From: Hysterangium stoloniferum
Lineage: Eukaryota; Basidiomycota; Agaricomycetes; Hysterangiales; Hysterangiaceae
Reading direction: 5' to 3'
NCBI GenBank assembly: GCA_015178975.1
Contig: WHVD01000008.1
Span: 1,488,001 to 1,552,000 of the forward strand
Length of the DNA: 64,000 nt
Shown here: piece by piece, positions 1 to 10,715 of the stretch
Numbering within the stretch: the stretch's first letter is position 1
How the letters are laid out: each line of letters begins with the position of its first letter
Program-made: the position numbers and the translations under genes
The notes under the pieces: generated by a model
Databases searched by the model: none
Seen by the model: the letters and a program-made list of their open reading frames with translations, nothing else
Told to the model about the DNA's origin: nothing

Positions 1-154
1 ACTGCATCATCTCTTATTCCCTCTAATGGTCACTATTGATGATTACTCCTTCCTTTATCTATATTGTACTTTGATAGTCAATATATTTCTATTGTACCTA
101 GAAGGTCAATACTCTTTGTATATCAAACAGTCTGAACTTCTATGACTCTTCACA
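1..154 (+). repeat. L3-family LTR, 3' portion (5' LTR of E-type copy 1)
   Basis: This is the tail of an LTR whose full copies begin TGTGAGAGG and end CTTCACA (for example 46538-47166). The shared tail includes the 'gtcaata' repeats and the final ACTCTTCACA. It is followed by a TGG-starting stretch (GTGGTGATCTGGGCTG), a plausible tRNA primer-binding site, so it is probably a 5' LTR cut by the window edge. Confidence 0.6.
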
Positions 155-382
155 GTGGTGATCTGGGCTGCACCATTCTTTTCCTGTGAAGAAAACATTT
201 TTATAAAAAAAAAGAAAAACATCTACTTCTAGGTACATGTGATAACTACAGGTAAGGAACAGACTGCAAAAAATTCATTGGCATCAAGCAGTTCTCTTCC
301 ATGATGAAGACCCATTAGCCTCAAACCACCTGGTAATGTTATGGTAAGAAAGTCCTTGTTGACTTTCCAAAGACAAGCCTCC

Positions 383-1522
383 TGTGAAGAGTGGTGGAAG
401 TTCTAACTGTTCTATATATGCGACCGTTTAGGTATGACACAAAGATGTATTGACTGTTTAGTTCAATATGGTTGAGTGAAATAGCTATCTAAAGTAGAAT
501 AGAGAGCTGAAACAAATAGGAAGAATCAACTGTAAAGTGTGATTCTGAATGACTGCTCAAGCACAGAAGTGAATAACGAGAGAGTCAAATAACAGAGTAG
601 CGTGGATGTAGTCCATGTGGATTGAGATAAAGATGGAGTTTCGACTAGTGTAGTTCAAAACTCTGATTGAGTGGATAGTGTTAAGTACTGTGTCGGGAAC
701 TTATTCCGGAACTATCAGAGAGTCACCAGAAAGTCGGGAACTATTGGATAGGGTCAGGACATTGGCTTCAGCTCATGTGCTGCACCTCTACGCAAACACT
801 CAAAGTCCTTAATTTCAGAAGTGAGACTTACAATGGAAGATATGGATATTCAGAGTTCCGAAGAGTTCCGAATATCAAGCGTACACAAAGACGGAAGAAG
901 GAATAAGAAACTAAGTCGATATCAGATCTAAGGTAAAGTACAAATTCACGGAAACTAATATAAGTCTTCTCATTATTGTACTACAAACTGAGACCATAAT
1001 AAGATGGAAATGGAAGTATTCTTAAATGGGAATACAATAAGACATATCCGGGAGACAATATTCCGAAACAGGAATATAACAGACAAACGAGTGAATACTT
1101 GTCAACAGACAAATTACCAGATGTGGAACAAGGGAAGAATGTGGAAGATACAGCAACTATGATGTTCCGTAGTCGGAGATCGGAACTCGGATATTGAAAC
1201 ATCTGAGAATGGGTTGTAACAGATAGTTAAAGCCCATCTGTGATGGTCAAGATGATACCCTAATCACAACTTACAGGACACTAACTGGTGTCTGGGTAAG
1301 TCATGGTTGTGGGGTGAAAAGTGTCTGAGTTCTAACTACGGGCACTAGAATACATAAGTCTGGCGTGTATGTGCCCACAAGAGTCGATGTACCACATACA
1401 TAGGTCATCAAACTAATTATAAGTGTATAATAAAATAGAGAGAAAGTAGAAATAATAATGGAAATATAGTATGAGCTCATCCAGACTATATTTCCTGAAT
1501 ATATTTCACCATACCTCTCACA
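383..1522 (-). repeat. L3-family solo LTR, TSD CCTCC, itself interrupted
   Basis: Read on the minus strand it starts TGTGAGAGG and ends CTTCACA. It is flanked by the direct repeat CCTCC at 378-382 and 1523-1527. No internal coding region is present, so it is a solo LTR. A second solo LTR (679-1221) is nested in it; without that and its duplication it is about 590 bp. Confidence 0.85.
679..1221 (-). repeat. L2-family solo LTR, TSD GATAG
   Basis: This 543-bp solo LTR matches those of elements B and C (minus-strand start TGTTACAACC, end TTAACA). It is flanked by GATAG at 674-678 and 1222-1226. Insertion into the L3 LTR makes it the youngest layer here. Confidence 0.9.
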
Positions 1523-2552
1523 CCTCCATTGAAGGTTCCTTGCAAATTGAAGTCGAATCATTGATGGGTGCCTCCCAGGTCAATCAGGATGACACTCACA
1601 CCTGGAATGACCAAAAACACTGGAAAAGAATAGATCACCCACCTGTAATGATGAGGTGATATTGGAATTCCCACCATGCCAGGTAATGCTTCAGCACATG
1701 TACCATGTGTGATTGGTGTACAACCCATCAATGATAAATGGGATATGTACTACACCTCCTGAATTTCAGAGGAGGAAATTATGGCCATTTCACAGGATTA
1801 CAAAGTGAGATACCCCACCATGCCCATGATGATTGTGGTTTGGTTGGGTAGGTATCATGGTGTTTTATCGGCTCAAACCCTATTCACGTGATCAAGAACT
1901 CTAGATGACCTCACTTAATTGATCCCCAAATGGTCTGATGAGCTGAGGATTCCAATGGAGAAGGGAAGGAAAGTGGTTAAAAGGGAATTGTTTATTCAAC
2001 TGGTAGATCTGCTCAGCATACATGATGTCACATTGCAGATCTTGCACATACTGATTGGATGTATGTATTCATGCTGTTCCCAAAGTTGACTATCAATATC
2101 TGTACATTTGCACATTAGAGCATTCTCTTTACAAAACGTTGCCCAACATACTTTTTGTGTATTTCAGCCTGTGGTCTAGACTCATGCACAATCAGGAAAA
2201 ACATGAAAAAATGATGATGGAATTACTGCATGTCTATGATGAGATGACACAAATACCCTCATTTCTGGCTTCTATGACTGACTCGTTTGTATGAGAGCTC
2301 AAGGGTTCCCCTGATACTTGTTTCCTCCATTCATTCAATCATCTGTTAATCTTGGAAGACTTTCTGATGGACATGAGGATCAAAGTGACAGAACACCTAC
2401 AGGAGAAAAACATCCCAGTCAAACTTTCCATCCACCAACCACAACTGCATCACTTTCTCAGCATGGCTGACCTGTAAAGGGAAGCTTCAAGGGAATGGTG
2501 AGTAACTCCCAATGTAGAAACCTCCCATGCTCAAGTAACCTTTGACACTGTC

Positions 2553-3260
2553 TGTGAAGAGTTGAGTAATTAACCACTCAATGTGTGAGCAATATCAACC
2601 TGTAACAGTGTGATAGTTAGATCGACTTATTTAGGATAGTGGTAAATAAATGATACATATAATAACCAACTACTTAAATGATAGAAGTAGGATCAACCTT
2701 CAAGGTGCGATCAATGAGATGAAGTACTTATAAGCAAAGATTGACCTCTAGGTGTGATCAAAGAGATGAAGTACTTAAGAGTGAGGATCGAACTCAAGGT
2801 GCAATTAGAGGTTACATATTGGTAGGAAGAGAGAATGAGAGTAACATCACTACTATAATAAGGAGTGAACAGCTTGAGGGATGCATCTTGTTAAGCTAAG
2901 TTGTAGTAGCAAGCAAGCTTCAACTGTTACAGTGCAAAGCTCTGCTTACTGTCAAAATATAAGTGTAATAATGTGGATGTTATTGAGATGGAACCCCAAA
3001 CCAATACTTGCACAGTGCAGGTGGTGGTTGTTGGGGTTAAAAGTGTCTTGTCATTGTCACTACTATGATTACAAGTGTGACTGTTGTGGGCTCGTGGGAA
3101 CTTGTGTGCCCACAAGCATACATGGACCTTTGCACTACTAAATGTGAGATATATCTTGCATTTGGAGGAAAATTAAATAATATAAAATATGGAAAAAATA
3201 AGGAATCAAAGCAATACTCAGTTCTGGGAGTATTGCACTGTTTGCAGCCCATCCTTCATA
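2553..3260 (-). repeat. L6-family LTR, probable 3' LTR of the gene X-bearing remnant
   Basis: It matches the solo LTR at 50960-51656 in inverted orientation. The minus-strand start has decayed from TGTGAAGG to TATGAAGG. Directly upstream on the minus strand is a purine tract (CTAGGGGGCAC), as expected of a polypurine tract before a 3' LTR, and then gene X. The 5-bp flanks CTGTC and GTGCC do not match, so it is not a simple solo LTR. Confidence 0.6.
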
Positions 3261-3285
3261 GTGCCCCCTAGTTCAAAGGGCTATG

Positions 3286-5991
3286 TCATGCATGATCCTG
3301 TAGTTTACTAGGGACTCCACCCCACACTTCCTTGTTGGAGCCTCCCAGCTGTAGAATTGCCTGTCCCCATTCCTCTCATTTTCTATGAAGTAGTTCTACA
3401 ATATCACAGATCTTGAGGTCATGCAAGTTGGGAGGCAACTGTTCCGCTTTATGTACTGTGGATACCTGTTATGACCAGAAATCCTGCTGGACTCCAGGCA
3501 CTAACTTATATGCACTCACATCCTACACACACCAATTATCAGTTTACTGGAATACCTGCCAGACTCTGTACATCAGACCTGTCCATGCTTGACCTTCGTT
3601 ACTTCATGTATCAGTCACCAGAATACCTGCCGGACTCCATCCCTGTCTATATCTGACCTTGTCCCACACATCAGTCACTGGACCCCACTCAGAAAACCCG
3701 TCAGCTCTCTAACTGAGCCCCATTCCTGTTATGGTTAAATGACCTGTCACAATTCAGACTCCACTCCCGCCCTGTTCCCATTATGGTTTCATGACCTGTC
3801 ATGATTTGGACTCCACTCCATTCCATCCCGTTCCTAACACCAAGTTTGGTGTTTATTTATCTCATTTTATGTTTGCTAGTTTAGTTTTCATTATTACTGG
3901 ATTTGGTATGTTATTCATTCCACAGTCTATATAGTCTGGCAGATGTTGTACATACAATCCAGTCAGAAAATCAGCTTAGATTCTCCCCAGTAATCTTAGT
4001 ATATTTTCCACTCTATTCTCCTCTTTGAAACACACTGCTCTTACTCATCGGAGCCCATGGGCTCCGACCCATCTATCTCTTGACCCCCCGACTATCTATC
4101 TTGACTCCCCGACCTCTCAACCCACAAACCCCACCTGGACTCCCTGGGATTCCCATCCACCCATTTGAAATTGGACAAGACGATCTCACGAGGGTGCAGC
4201 CTATAAGCTGAAGCCAACTCCTACCGGCTTTCTTGCAGGTTTCTCCAGAAACCCTCCATGTATGCAAGCTTAACAATACCCAATGACCATAAGCCTTTTG
4301 TTGCATCCTAATGATGGTGCATATCCTATCATTGGGATCGAGAGCTAGTTGTGAGAGGATAGAGGGTTGTTGAAGAGCATCATGATCCACAGTACCTTCA
4401 TCAGGGTCCACTTGAATATCATTACCCAGTAGTAACTCTTCAAGTATGTCAACAAGATTGGTGAGGAGGGTAGAGGCAAAGGTTTCTCGAGGGACAAGGG
4501 GAGGTTGCTGTAACTGCCTGAATGGGGATAGTTGAATTCCTGAGATGAGTCCCTTCAGTCTTTCTGCTTCTGCTGCATCATCGAAAAGCAAGTAAAAGTT
4601 GCCCATGGTCTTGTCTGGTGAAGCTAGCCCTTTGCAGTCGCTTATTTTCCCTTCAAGTAAGGGCTGTTGTAATGCCGGTAGCAACTGGCCTAGGACTGTC
4701 ATGACGGTGAACTGCACCGATTGGTAGTTGATGGCTATTTGTAACCAAATGCCCCAATTGGGCACATTTTGTACCATCAATGTCTCCTCAATCTCTATTT
4801 CATTTATGTTGGGGACTCTTTGTTTTCCTTTTGCTGTCTCACTTAGGAGAGTGGAGGTAAGGGGTGACTCTATAGCTTGAGGATTGCTCATGATAGTATC
4901 ACTGATTGGTCCCAGTTGGTGTGGGTCTGTGAGGTCTTCACAGAGGATAGTGGGAGTGGACAGTGGGGGGTTTGGAGGACTTCCTAACTTCCTAAGGGCG
5001 AGTGATTGGCTAGAGGAGGAGAGGAGTGGATGAGAGGAAGTTCAAGAGAATGTTGCAGTGGCAGTGATGGGGATGCTTGTGACTCAGGTCAGTGAGTCAT
5101 TGGGGAAAGAAGAGTAACTGAAGCAGGGTGTGAGATGATGGGGTTTTGAACAGAACTTCCAGCAGTGGGGGTGATCAAGGTTCTGCTTGGTTGGTATTCT
5201 CTCCATACTCTGACCAATGGTCTAAGTGCCCTCCTTTGGTTAGAGTCATTAGAGGTGAAGTGGATCAGCATTGGCAATAGAAACCCCTTGTGTGAATCCT
5301 CCCCTAAATACTTTAGCTTACATTGAGGGTTCATCAAATCAGCGTCTTCTGAGTCCAAAGAGGAGTCAATGGGCCCATTTGGTATCTTTTCTGCAATGGC
5401 CCTCTTTGAAGGGAGGCTTCAGGGGGTAACTCCCTTCCATCTCCTCAGGTTAGCTGGATACTCCTGAATTTGATTTGCCTGTTCAACTTCCAATCATAGA
5501 ACATGGTGCCATCCTTCTCCTTCCAATGTTTGGCTCCTACAGCATCTATGCATGGCATCCCGTTATCACTCCACTGTTTCAGTGAAGTCCACCCATTTTT
5601 CTCTGGGGGAAGGGGAAATATTTGTAATTGGGATGTGATCTTCTCAGATTCTTTCCTCCCTTCTTTGTGCCCTTGAGGGTACACCCACTCATGATCCTCT
5701 TGCTTCATGGGATTGTAGAAATTCCTCCCTCCTTTCTCTTTTACATTTCTTCTGCCCCTGTTGATGTTGAGCATCACATTCCTCATTTTGGTGACACTTC
5801 TGAGCTTCTTCTTCAGGGGAGGGAGTTGGGAAGACTTGATTGAGAGGTCCTGCCCAGGTAACTTCCATTGAACCCCAAGGTTTTGGAGAATGATGCTGGG
5901 AGTCTGGGGGGAAAGTCTCACGATGAGGGGTAGTGGACTCGATCCTTTCAGTACGAGGTAGCTCTCGAGAGCTTAAATAAAGAAATACCAA
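3286..5991 (-). pseudogene. Gene X copy 1: unrecognised retroelement-borne protein
   Basis: This is a decayed minus-strand gene homologous along its whole length to the one at 58286-60947. Readable blocks are 5921-5445, 5358-5089 and 4891-4276, then 3466-3286 beyond a solo LTR. The N-terminal part is rich in Pro/Ser and charged residues; a middle block carries the shared motif NQRR; the C-terminal part is helical in character and ends near GGVP. I see no cysteine cluster, no DDE or RT motif, no signal peptide and no convincing membrane segment. It ends about 15 bp before a purine tract and an LTR, so it is the last gene of an E-type element. Stops and frameshifts break it. I do not recognise the family and assign no function. 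Confidence 0.55.
3467..4275 (+). repeat. L5-family solo LTR, TSD ATACC
   Basis: This 809-bp LTR begins TGTTATGACC and ends TTAACA. It is flanked by ATACC at 3462-3466 and 4276-4280, and it interrupts gene X copy 1. Related copies lie at 40680-41508 and 61137-62342. Confidence 0.9.
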
Positions 5992-6309
5992 ACAAAAACC
6001 AAAACATAATTAAAACAACCCAAAACTCATCTAAAACTGTCCTGGATGTTGTGAAGATACTTTGAGATGAAATAAGAACCATGATCAGAAGTTCTCTTAG
6101 AATAATATTTAAAAAAAAACATTAAAAATGTGAAATTTAAATAAACAAAAATATATATATAAAACAAAAAAATGATCAAAATAATCCAAAGCTGACCTGA
6201 AACTATTCCAGATATTATGAAAATGCTTTGGGATGAAATAAGAACCAAAGGATCAGAAGTTCTCCTAAAAAAACATTAAAAAAGTACAAATTAACAAATA
6301 ACTTACTGG
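5992..6309. repeat. AT-rich stretch with a direct duplication
   Basis: There is no gene here. Two imperfect units of about 115 bp (near 6013-6125 and 6172-6290) share the core GATGAAATAAGAACC followed by AGAAGTTCTC. This is the presumed upstream flank of gene X copy 1, cut at 6310 by element A. Confidence 0.5.
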
Positions 6310-7001
6310 AATGCTGTTAAGAACTGAAAACTGACTAATGTCGGTAGGCCAACAGGGACCGATCGGAAGGACTTGGCTTCACCTTATGTGCTGCGCCCTC
6401 GCAGTTATCTATCAGGTGTCCTTAAATTTCAGACAGGTGGAGACTAGTCCTAATGAATACCTCTCAGCAGAACTACTGATTGGAACTGAAGGATAAGTCG
6501 AGTGCCAGGCCAAGGGTTGGAGACCAAGAGTGGGTGAGCGCACGCAGAGGCGGATAGTAGTGTCCTTAGTATGAGACTGCTAAAGATGTAAGAGGGTATT
6601 CTGAGTCGATATTCTGATTGCCTAATAACTACAACTACAACAGGTTCATATACAAGTATTCAGCATCTAGGAAATACTAACTAGGAGAAGAGTGGAAAAT
6701 GGTATTGACAAATAAGCTTGACTAGGAACGGGAAGGTTATGATTAGTTCAGAGGCCATGAGATAACCAAGAGCGGAATTATGAGAAAAGGAAATAGTCCG
6801 AGGGTTACAAGTATATATAGACATATGTGAAACATAGTGTGAAACATAGAGTAGAACAGATCATCATAATAAAGGGACATATCAGAGTTTAACCAGATAG
6901 TACGAGTATATTTTGATGGGGGCATAAATGGAGTTTGATCACTGCAAAGGCATACGTCAGCATCGGGAACCCGACAGTTTTCGATGTGAGGATTTGAACT
7001 A

Positions 7002-7214
7002 CAGTGACTTACAAAACGTATCCAATGTTTTGTAGTTTCAGCTTACATATGCTATATCCCAGTAGATAAAATAGTAGAAATTACCAGAATATTTGTGAAC
7101 ATGACCTATCATGTATATATTTATATGGTAGAACTATATTATGCAATATCCATATATGGAAACACTATGAATATTTTAATGGAGAGGGTTCATTGGATAC
7201 ATTTTGTAACTGAC
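7002..7214 (+). repeat. Left terminal inverted repeat of the Tc1/mariner element
   Basis: It pairs with 8398-8610. Each arm is itself bounded by inverted copies of the end motif: the outer start ACAAAACGTATCCAATG recurs at the inner edge as CATTGGATACATTTTGT. The transposase-binding end is therefore present twice per arm. Confidence 0.85.
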
Positions 7215-7349
7215 AGGTTCTGGCATGACAACCATATGCCTATGTTGATTGTTTGCATTTGTTTATGTTTTTCAACATGTCATGTGATCATTCTATACTA
7301 CAGTATAAGTTGAAGGGCTTTCTCAGCTAAGATTCCCTCAATTCTAACT

Positions 7350-8371
7350 ATGCATCCCCTTTCCACTGCTGCCCAGTATGAGATCCTTTCTCTACTTGAT
7401 GCTGGCCATTCTGCCAGAGATATTTCAGTGTCTACTGGCTATAGCTATGCTACTATCTCTAGACTTCATTCTAAACACCATTCCCACCTTCCTAAGTCCT
7501 CTGGTGGTCACCCTTCCAAACTCTCCACAGCCAACATCCATTTTGCACAACACCTTATCAGCTCTGGAAAGGCTGATACAGCTGTAGATGCAACAAAGGC
7601 ACTTTGCACTATCACCAACCAGTCACTCAATCCTCAAACAGTGCATCATTGACTCAAGGCAGCTGGGATGAAGCCTGTGGTAAAGAAGAAAAGGCCTCTT
7701 CTTTCTAAGAGGCATAAAAAGGAGATAATGGATTTTGCTTTGGCATATCAGGATCGGACTGTGGAGGATTGGAAGAATGTGGTGTGGTCTGATGAGACCA
7801 AAATTAATAGGCTGGGGTCAGATGGCAGGAAGTGGGTGTGGAAAAAGGCAGGGGAGGGCTTGAGTGACAGGCTAGTTGAGGGAACCCTGAAGTTTGGTGG
7901 CAGATCTTTAATGGTTGGGGGGTGCATGCTGTGGGAGGGGGTTGGGTATGCATGCAAGATTGATGGAAGGATGGATGGGGATCTCTACATCCAGATTCTG
8001 GAGGATGACCTGCAAGCCAGTCTTAAGGACTATGGTAAATCTGCCAATGGTATCATCTTCCAGCAGGACAATGACCCCAAGCATACCTGTAAGAAGGCCC
8101 AGAATTGGTTCCAAGAAAATGGTTTCAGGGTTCTCTCATGGCCAGCACAGTCTCCTGACTTGAATCCCATTGAACACCTATGGAATCACCTGAAGAGGAG
8201 GTTGGCAGGGTATGAGAATGCACCCCAGGGGATGGAAGAGTTGTGTTGTGGGAGAGGGTGGTGGATGAATGGTACAAGATTGATGAAAAGGTGTGTCAGG
8301 ATTTGATTGAAAGTATGCCTAGGAGGGTTTCAGATGTATTAAAGGCAAAGGGTGGCTACACTAAGTACTAA
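7350..8371 (+). pseudogene. Tc1/mariner transposase (DD34E type), recently broken
   Basis: This encodes a cut-and-paste transposase of about 335 residues. It opens with a helix-turn-helix DNA-binding region (GHSARDISVSTGYSYATI near the N-terminus) and continues with a DDE catalytic core: WSDETK (first Asp), QQDNDPKHT (second Asp), then [11 protein letters not shown] (Glu), with the Tc1-like spacing. Two lesions are visible. One is a TGA at about 7650-7652 where Arg (CGA) is likely. The other is a small insertion near 8245 that shifts frame; the family-typical C-terminus resumes in another frame and stops at 8369-8371. With only two lesions it is a young copy. Confidence 0.88.
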
Positions 8372-8397
8372 ATACTAGTAATTTCCTGCCTAAATGT

Positions 8398-8610
8398 GTC
8401 AGTTACAAAACGTATCCAATGAACCCTCTCCATTGAAATATTCATAGTGTTTCCATATATGGATATTACATAATATAGTTCTACCATATAAATATATACA
8501 TGATAGGTCACGTTCACAAATAGTTTGGTGATTTCTACTATTTTATCTACTGGGATATAGCATATATAAGCTGAAACTACAAAACATTGGATACATTTTG
8601 TAAGTCACTG
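8398..8610 (-). repeat. Right terminal inverted repeat of the Tc1/mariner element
   Basis: This is the inverted partner of 7002-7214. It begins GTCAGTTAC at the inner edge and ends GTAAGTCACTG next to the TA duplication. Confidence 0.85.
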
Positions 8611-8677
8611 TATGACTTGAATCGTTGATAGGAGGCGATAACCTCAGGGACTGTCGGGTTGCGACACGGTCGTAACA

Positions 8678-8853
8678 GTATCCCCCCATTTGGCTGAAAT
8701 CCCAAGGAGGCCAAAAATCTACATAGATTCCATACATAAAAATTGTTGGGTACAGTTGGTGTGTCAAAACGTCATGTGACTTGGTAAAGATTTACATATA
8801 AAAATTCAAGGGGTTCTGGCGCTTGGTTTTTCACTTCTCTTCCCTCGACCACC
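8678..8853 (+). promoter_or_regulatory. Polypurine tract of A (minus) and promoter of its antisense gene (plus)
   Basis: Directly against the 3' LTR, the minus strand reads GGGGGGATAC, the polypurine tract for plus-strand DNA synthesis. The plus strand of the same interval holds a TATA-like TATAAAAA at 8797-8804 and then a pyrimidine-rich stretch (CACTTCTCTTCCCTCGACCACC) ending at an ATG. This looks like a fungal initiator region, so the antisense gene has its own promoter outside the LTR. Confidence 0.6.
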
Positions 8854-9848
8854 ATGACCATTGGTTTGGGGTCGAAGCCATTCCTGGTTCAGTTAACTGT
8901 CGCTCCCATGTCAGTCCCGAGTAGACCATCTAGTGCACAAGAATGTCAATGGTTGCTGGAGGAGAAGAGGAAAGCACATGAGGAGAAAGAACAGAAGGAG
9001 AAGGAGGAGCTGGCGGCCATAGAGGCTGAGGAAAAGAAACTGGCAGTGGAAGAGGCTGCACGCAAGCACTGGGATGTGGTGCTTGCAAAGAAGAAGCAGT
9101 GGGAAGCTGATCGGGCACGAGAGGAGGTGGTGAAACAAAAACGAGAGGGGAAAGTAAGTCGGTTTCTGTCTCTTTGTGAGCTTTTTGCTGATTTTTTTTT
9201 TCAGCGCAAGGCTGTGATGCCTTCGGAGTCTGATGACGAAGGGGAAGAGGAGGACGAGGAGGATGCACCAGGGCCGTTGAGCCCCAAGGTGGGTTCGGGT
9301 ACCTAATTTAAAAGTTTTCTAATTTTTTGATTATAGAAACAAAAACAAGCCCCCAAAGTGGGGCCCAAAAATGACCCCAAGTGCAACCGGTGCTCCAAAT
9401 GGGGTCAGACTTGCCATCCTCGGGCAAGTGGTCAGGGCCGCACCTGTCAAGAGTGCACCAACCAAAAACTCGGATGCATTTTCCCGGATGCTGATGGAAA
9501 TGGGTCCTACCAAGAACGGCAGGCCGATGTGCTAGAGGAGCAAAACCACCTCATGCGCACCTACATATTTTTTGGAGACGACTCAGTTCCGATTTGAGAC
9601 ACTGACAACAAGGTCTAATGACTGAGCAGTTGCGACTTTTGGGTGTCGGGCTGGAGAAACAAACCAGTGTTATAGAGTCCCTTGGAGGGCAACTCAAGCA
9701 GTATTTAGAGGTGTTGAGTTGCGACGGAGTTGGGCCTGGTGTTGGGGTATCGGAAAAGGTCGGCGAAGAGGTATCAGTGGCCGTTGGTGAGGGGGAGGGT
9801 TCGGAAGCTGGAGAAGAAGGGGAGGTGGTAGAGGAAACCTTTAGATAA
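8854..9848 (+). pseudogene. Antisense spliced gene of element A: coiled coil plus Zn(II)2Cys6-like cluster
   Basis: This gene runs opposite to gag-pol. Exon 1 (8854-9153) encodes about 100 residues, mostly a Lys/Glu-rich coiled coil. Intron 1 (9154-9204) is GTAAGT to TTTTCAG; exon 2 (9205-9288) is acidic and ends GPLSPK; intron 2 is 9289-9336. Exon 3 holds six cysteines spaced CX2CX6CX10CX2CX6C, which fits the fungal binuclear zinc cluster (CX2CX6CX5-12CX2CX6-8C). Further helical sequence follows, with a stop at about 9597 and a frame change before the tail at 9618-9848, so this copy is probably dead. The 3' end faces the end of pol 92 bp away. DNA binding is inferred from the cysteine spacing; I see no catalytic domain. 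Confidence 0.75.
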
Positions 9849-9939
9849 TGGAAAATATAATGATTTTAAAACAAACAAACAAAGTGTGAAAAGGACTTAA
9901 GGCATAGTTGGAAAAAAGGTTGGGTACCACATGAAAGAC

Positions 9940-10715
9940 TTATAAAGAATTTAGAGGACCGGGTTTATTCGGATAGGCTTGGTGAAACCCTAAAATGATT
10001 TCTGAGGCATTGCCGAGCTCTGTAGCTAGGATCCATGAAGTTTCTTTGTCTGTACCTTCATAGCCAGCCTATTTAACCAAGTAAAGTAATTTGCATGAGC
10101 ATCGGCTATTGTTGATTTTTGAGTCTAGGATCTCTGATATCTTGAATTTGGGTTCTCCATCAATGATCACAGGTGGAGGTGGTGGTTGTATGTGATCCGG
10201 TATATTGTTAGCAACACAAGGTTCTAACATAGATACATGAAATACCGGGTGCACTGCATGCATGTTGTCAGGAAGCCGAAGCATCCATGAAAGCATGCCA
10301 GCTTGTGCTATAACTTCAAAAGGACCTAAATATTTTTCAGAGAGCTTCCTAGAGGGTCTAGTAGTTCGGAAAAACTCGGCTTTAACAAATACTCGGTCTC
10401 TGATCTTGAAATCAGGAGGTGGAAGTCGATTCTTATCTGCGGACCATTGGTATTGTTCTTGGGCCATTGCAATAGTTTTATGAAGTTCTTGATGTAGCTT
10501 GGCAAGGTTTGTAATGAATTCTTGAGCACAGGTGGATGCAAGATCGTGTTCCAGGTGGATTGCAATATTGGGGTTGTAGCCTTTGCTTGCAAAGAAAGAC
10601 AAAATGCCAGTAGTGGCATTTGGTGCATTGTTATATGCGAATTCGGCTAGCGGTAGTAGTGATTTCCAATTGTCTTGTTGATAGTTACAATAGACATGAA
10701 TGTATTGTTCCAAAG
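9940..10715 (-). pseudogene. Element A pol, distal part: integrase C-terminal half and chromodomain
   Basis: This continues the integrase after the insertion of B. It starts at the TLEQY motif, then comes the conserved YCNYQQDNWKSLLPLAEFAYN region. The SH3-like GPFEVIAQAG block and HPVFHVSMLEPC lead into a chromodomain (YLVK.AGYEGTD.ETSW) that would target integration to modified histones. The first chromodomain Trp is now TAG. The reading stops at 9940-9942. The split from 17219 is exact, in the middle of the Leu-Glu pair, with the duplication CAAAG. Confidence 0.85.

Larger units (their letters stand above)
155..2552 (+). pseudogene. E-type retroelement leader and gag N-terminal remnant (copy 1)
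   Basis: This internal region follows the LTR at 1-154. It matches the leader at 27483-27866 directly. It also matches the segment at 27867-30025 in inverted orientation, for example 1920-2090 here against 29791-29600 on the minus strand. In the second copy this sequence leads into a retroviral-type gag with a zinc knuckle, so this is the N-terminal part of the same gag. Stops and frame breaks are frequent, it is interrupted by the solo LTR at 383-1522, and it is cut off at 2552 by another LTR. It is not functional. The N-terminal domain belongs to no family I can name. Confidence 0.5.
7002..8610 (+). mobile_element. Tc1/mariner-type DNA transposon, TA duplication
   Basis: This 1609-bp element is flanked by TA (7000-7001 and 8611-8612), with long terminal inverted repeats of about 213 bp and one transposase gene. 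It is inserted in the 3' LTR of element A. The outer ends read CAGTGACTTAC and GTAAGTCACTG. Confidence 0.93.
6315..8677 (-). repeat. 3' LTR of element A (L1 family), split by a DNA transposon
   Basis: It is homologous to 21486-22226. Plus-strand ends are TGTTAAGAAC and GTCGTAACA. The intact LTR reads through the TA site where 7002-8610 has inserted, near 22154, which gives a natural empty site. Confidence 0.9.

Noticed and set aside
2881-3271. Several overlapping short frames on both strands
   Set aside because: They lie within the L6 LTR and are not shared with the sibling LTR at 50960-51656.
9331-9513. Minus-strand open frame opposite the zinc-cluster exon
   Set aside because: It is a shadow of the plus-strand exon; no motif, and the real minus-strand gene (pol) ends at 9940.
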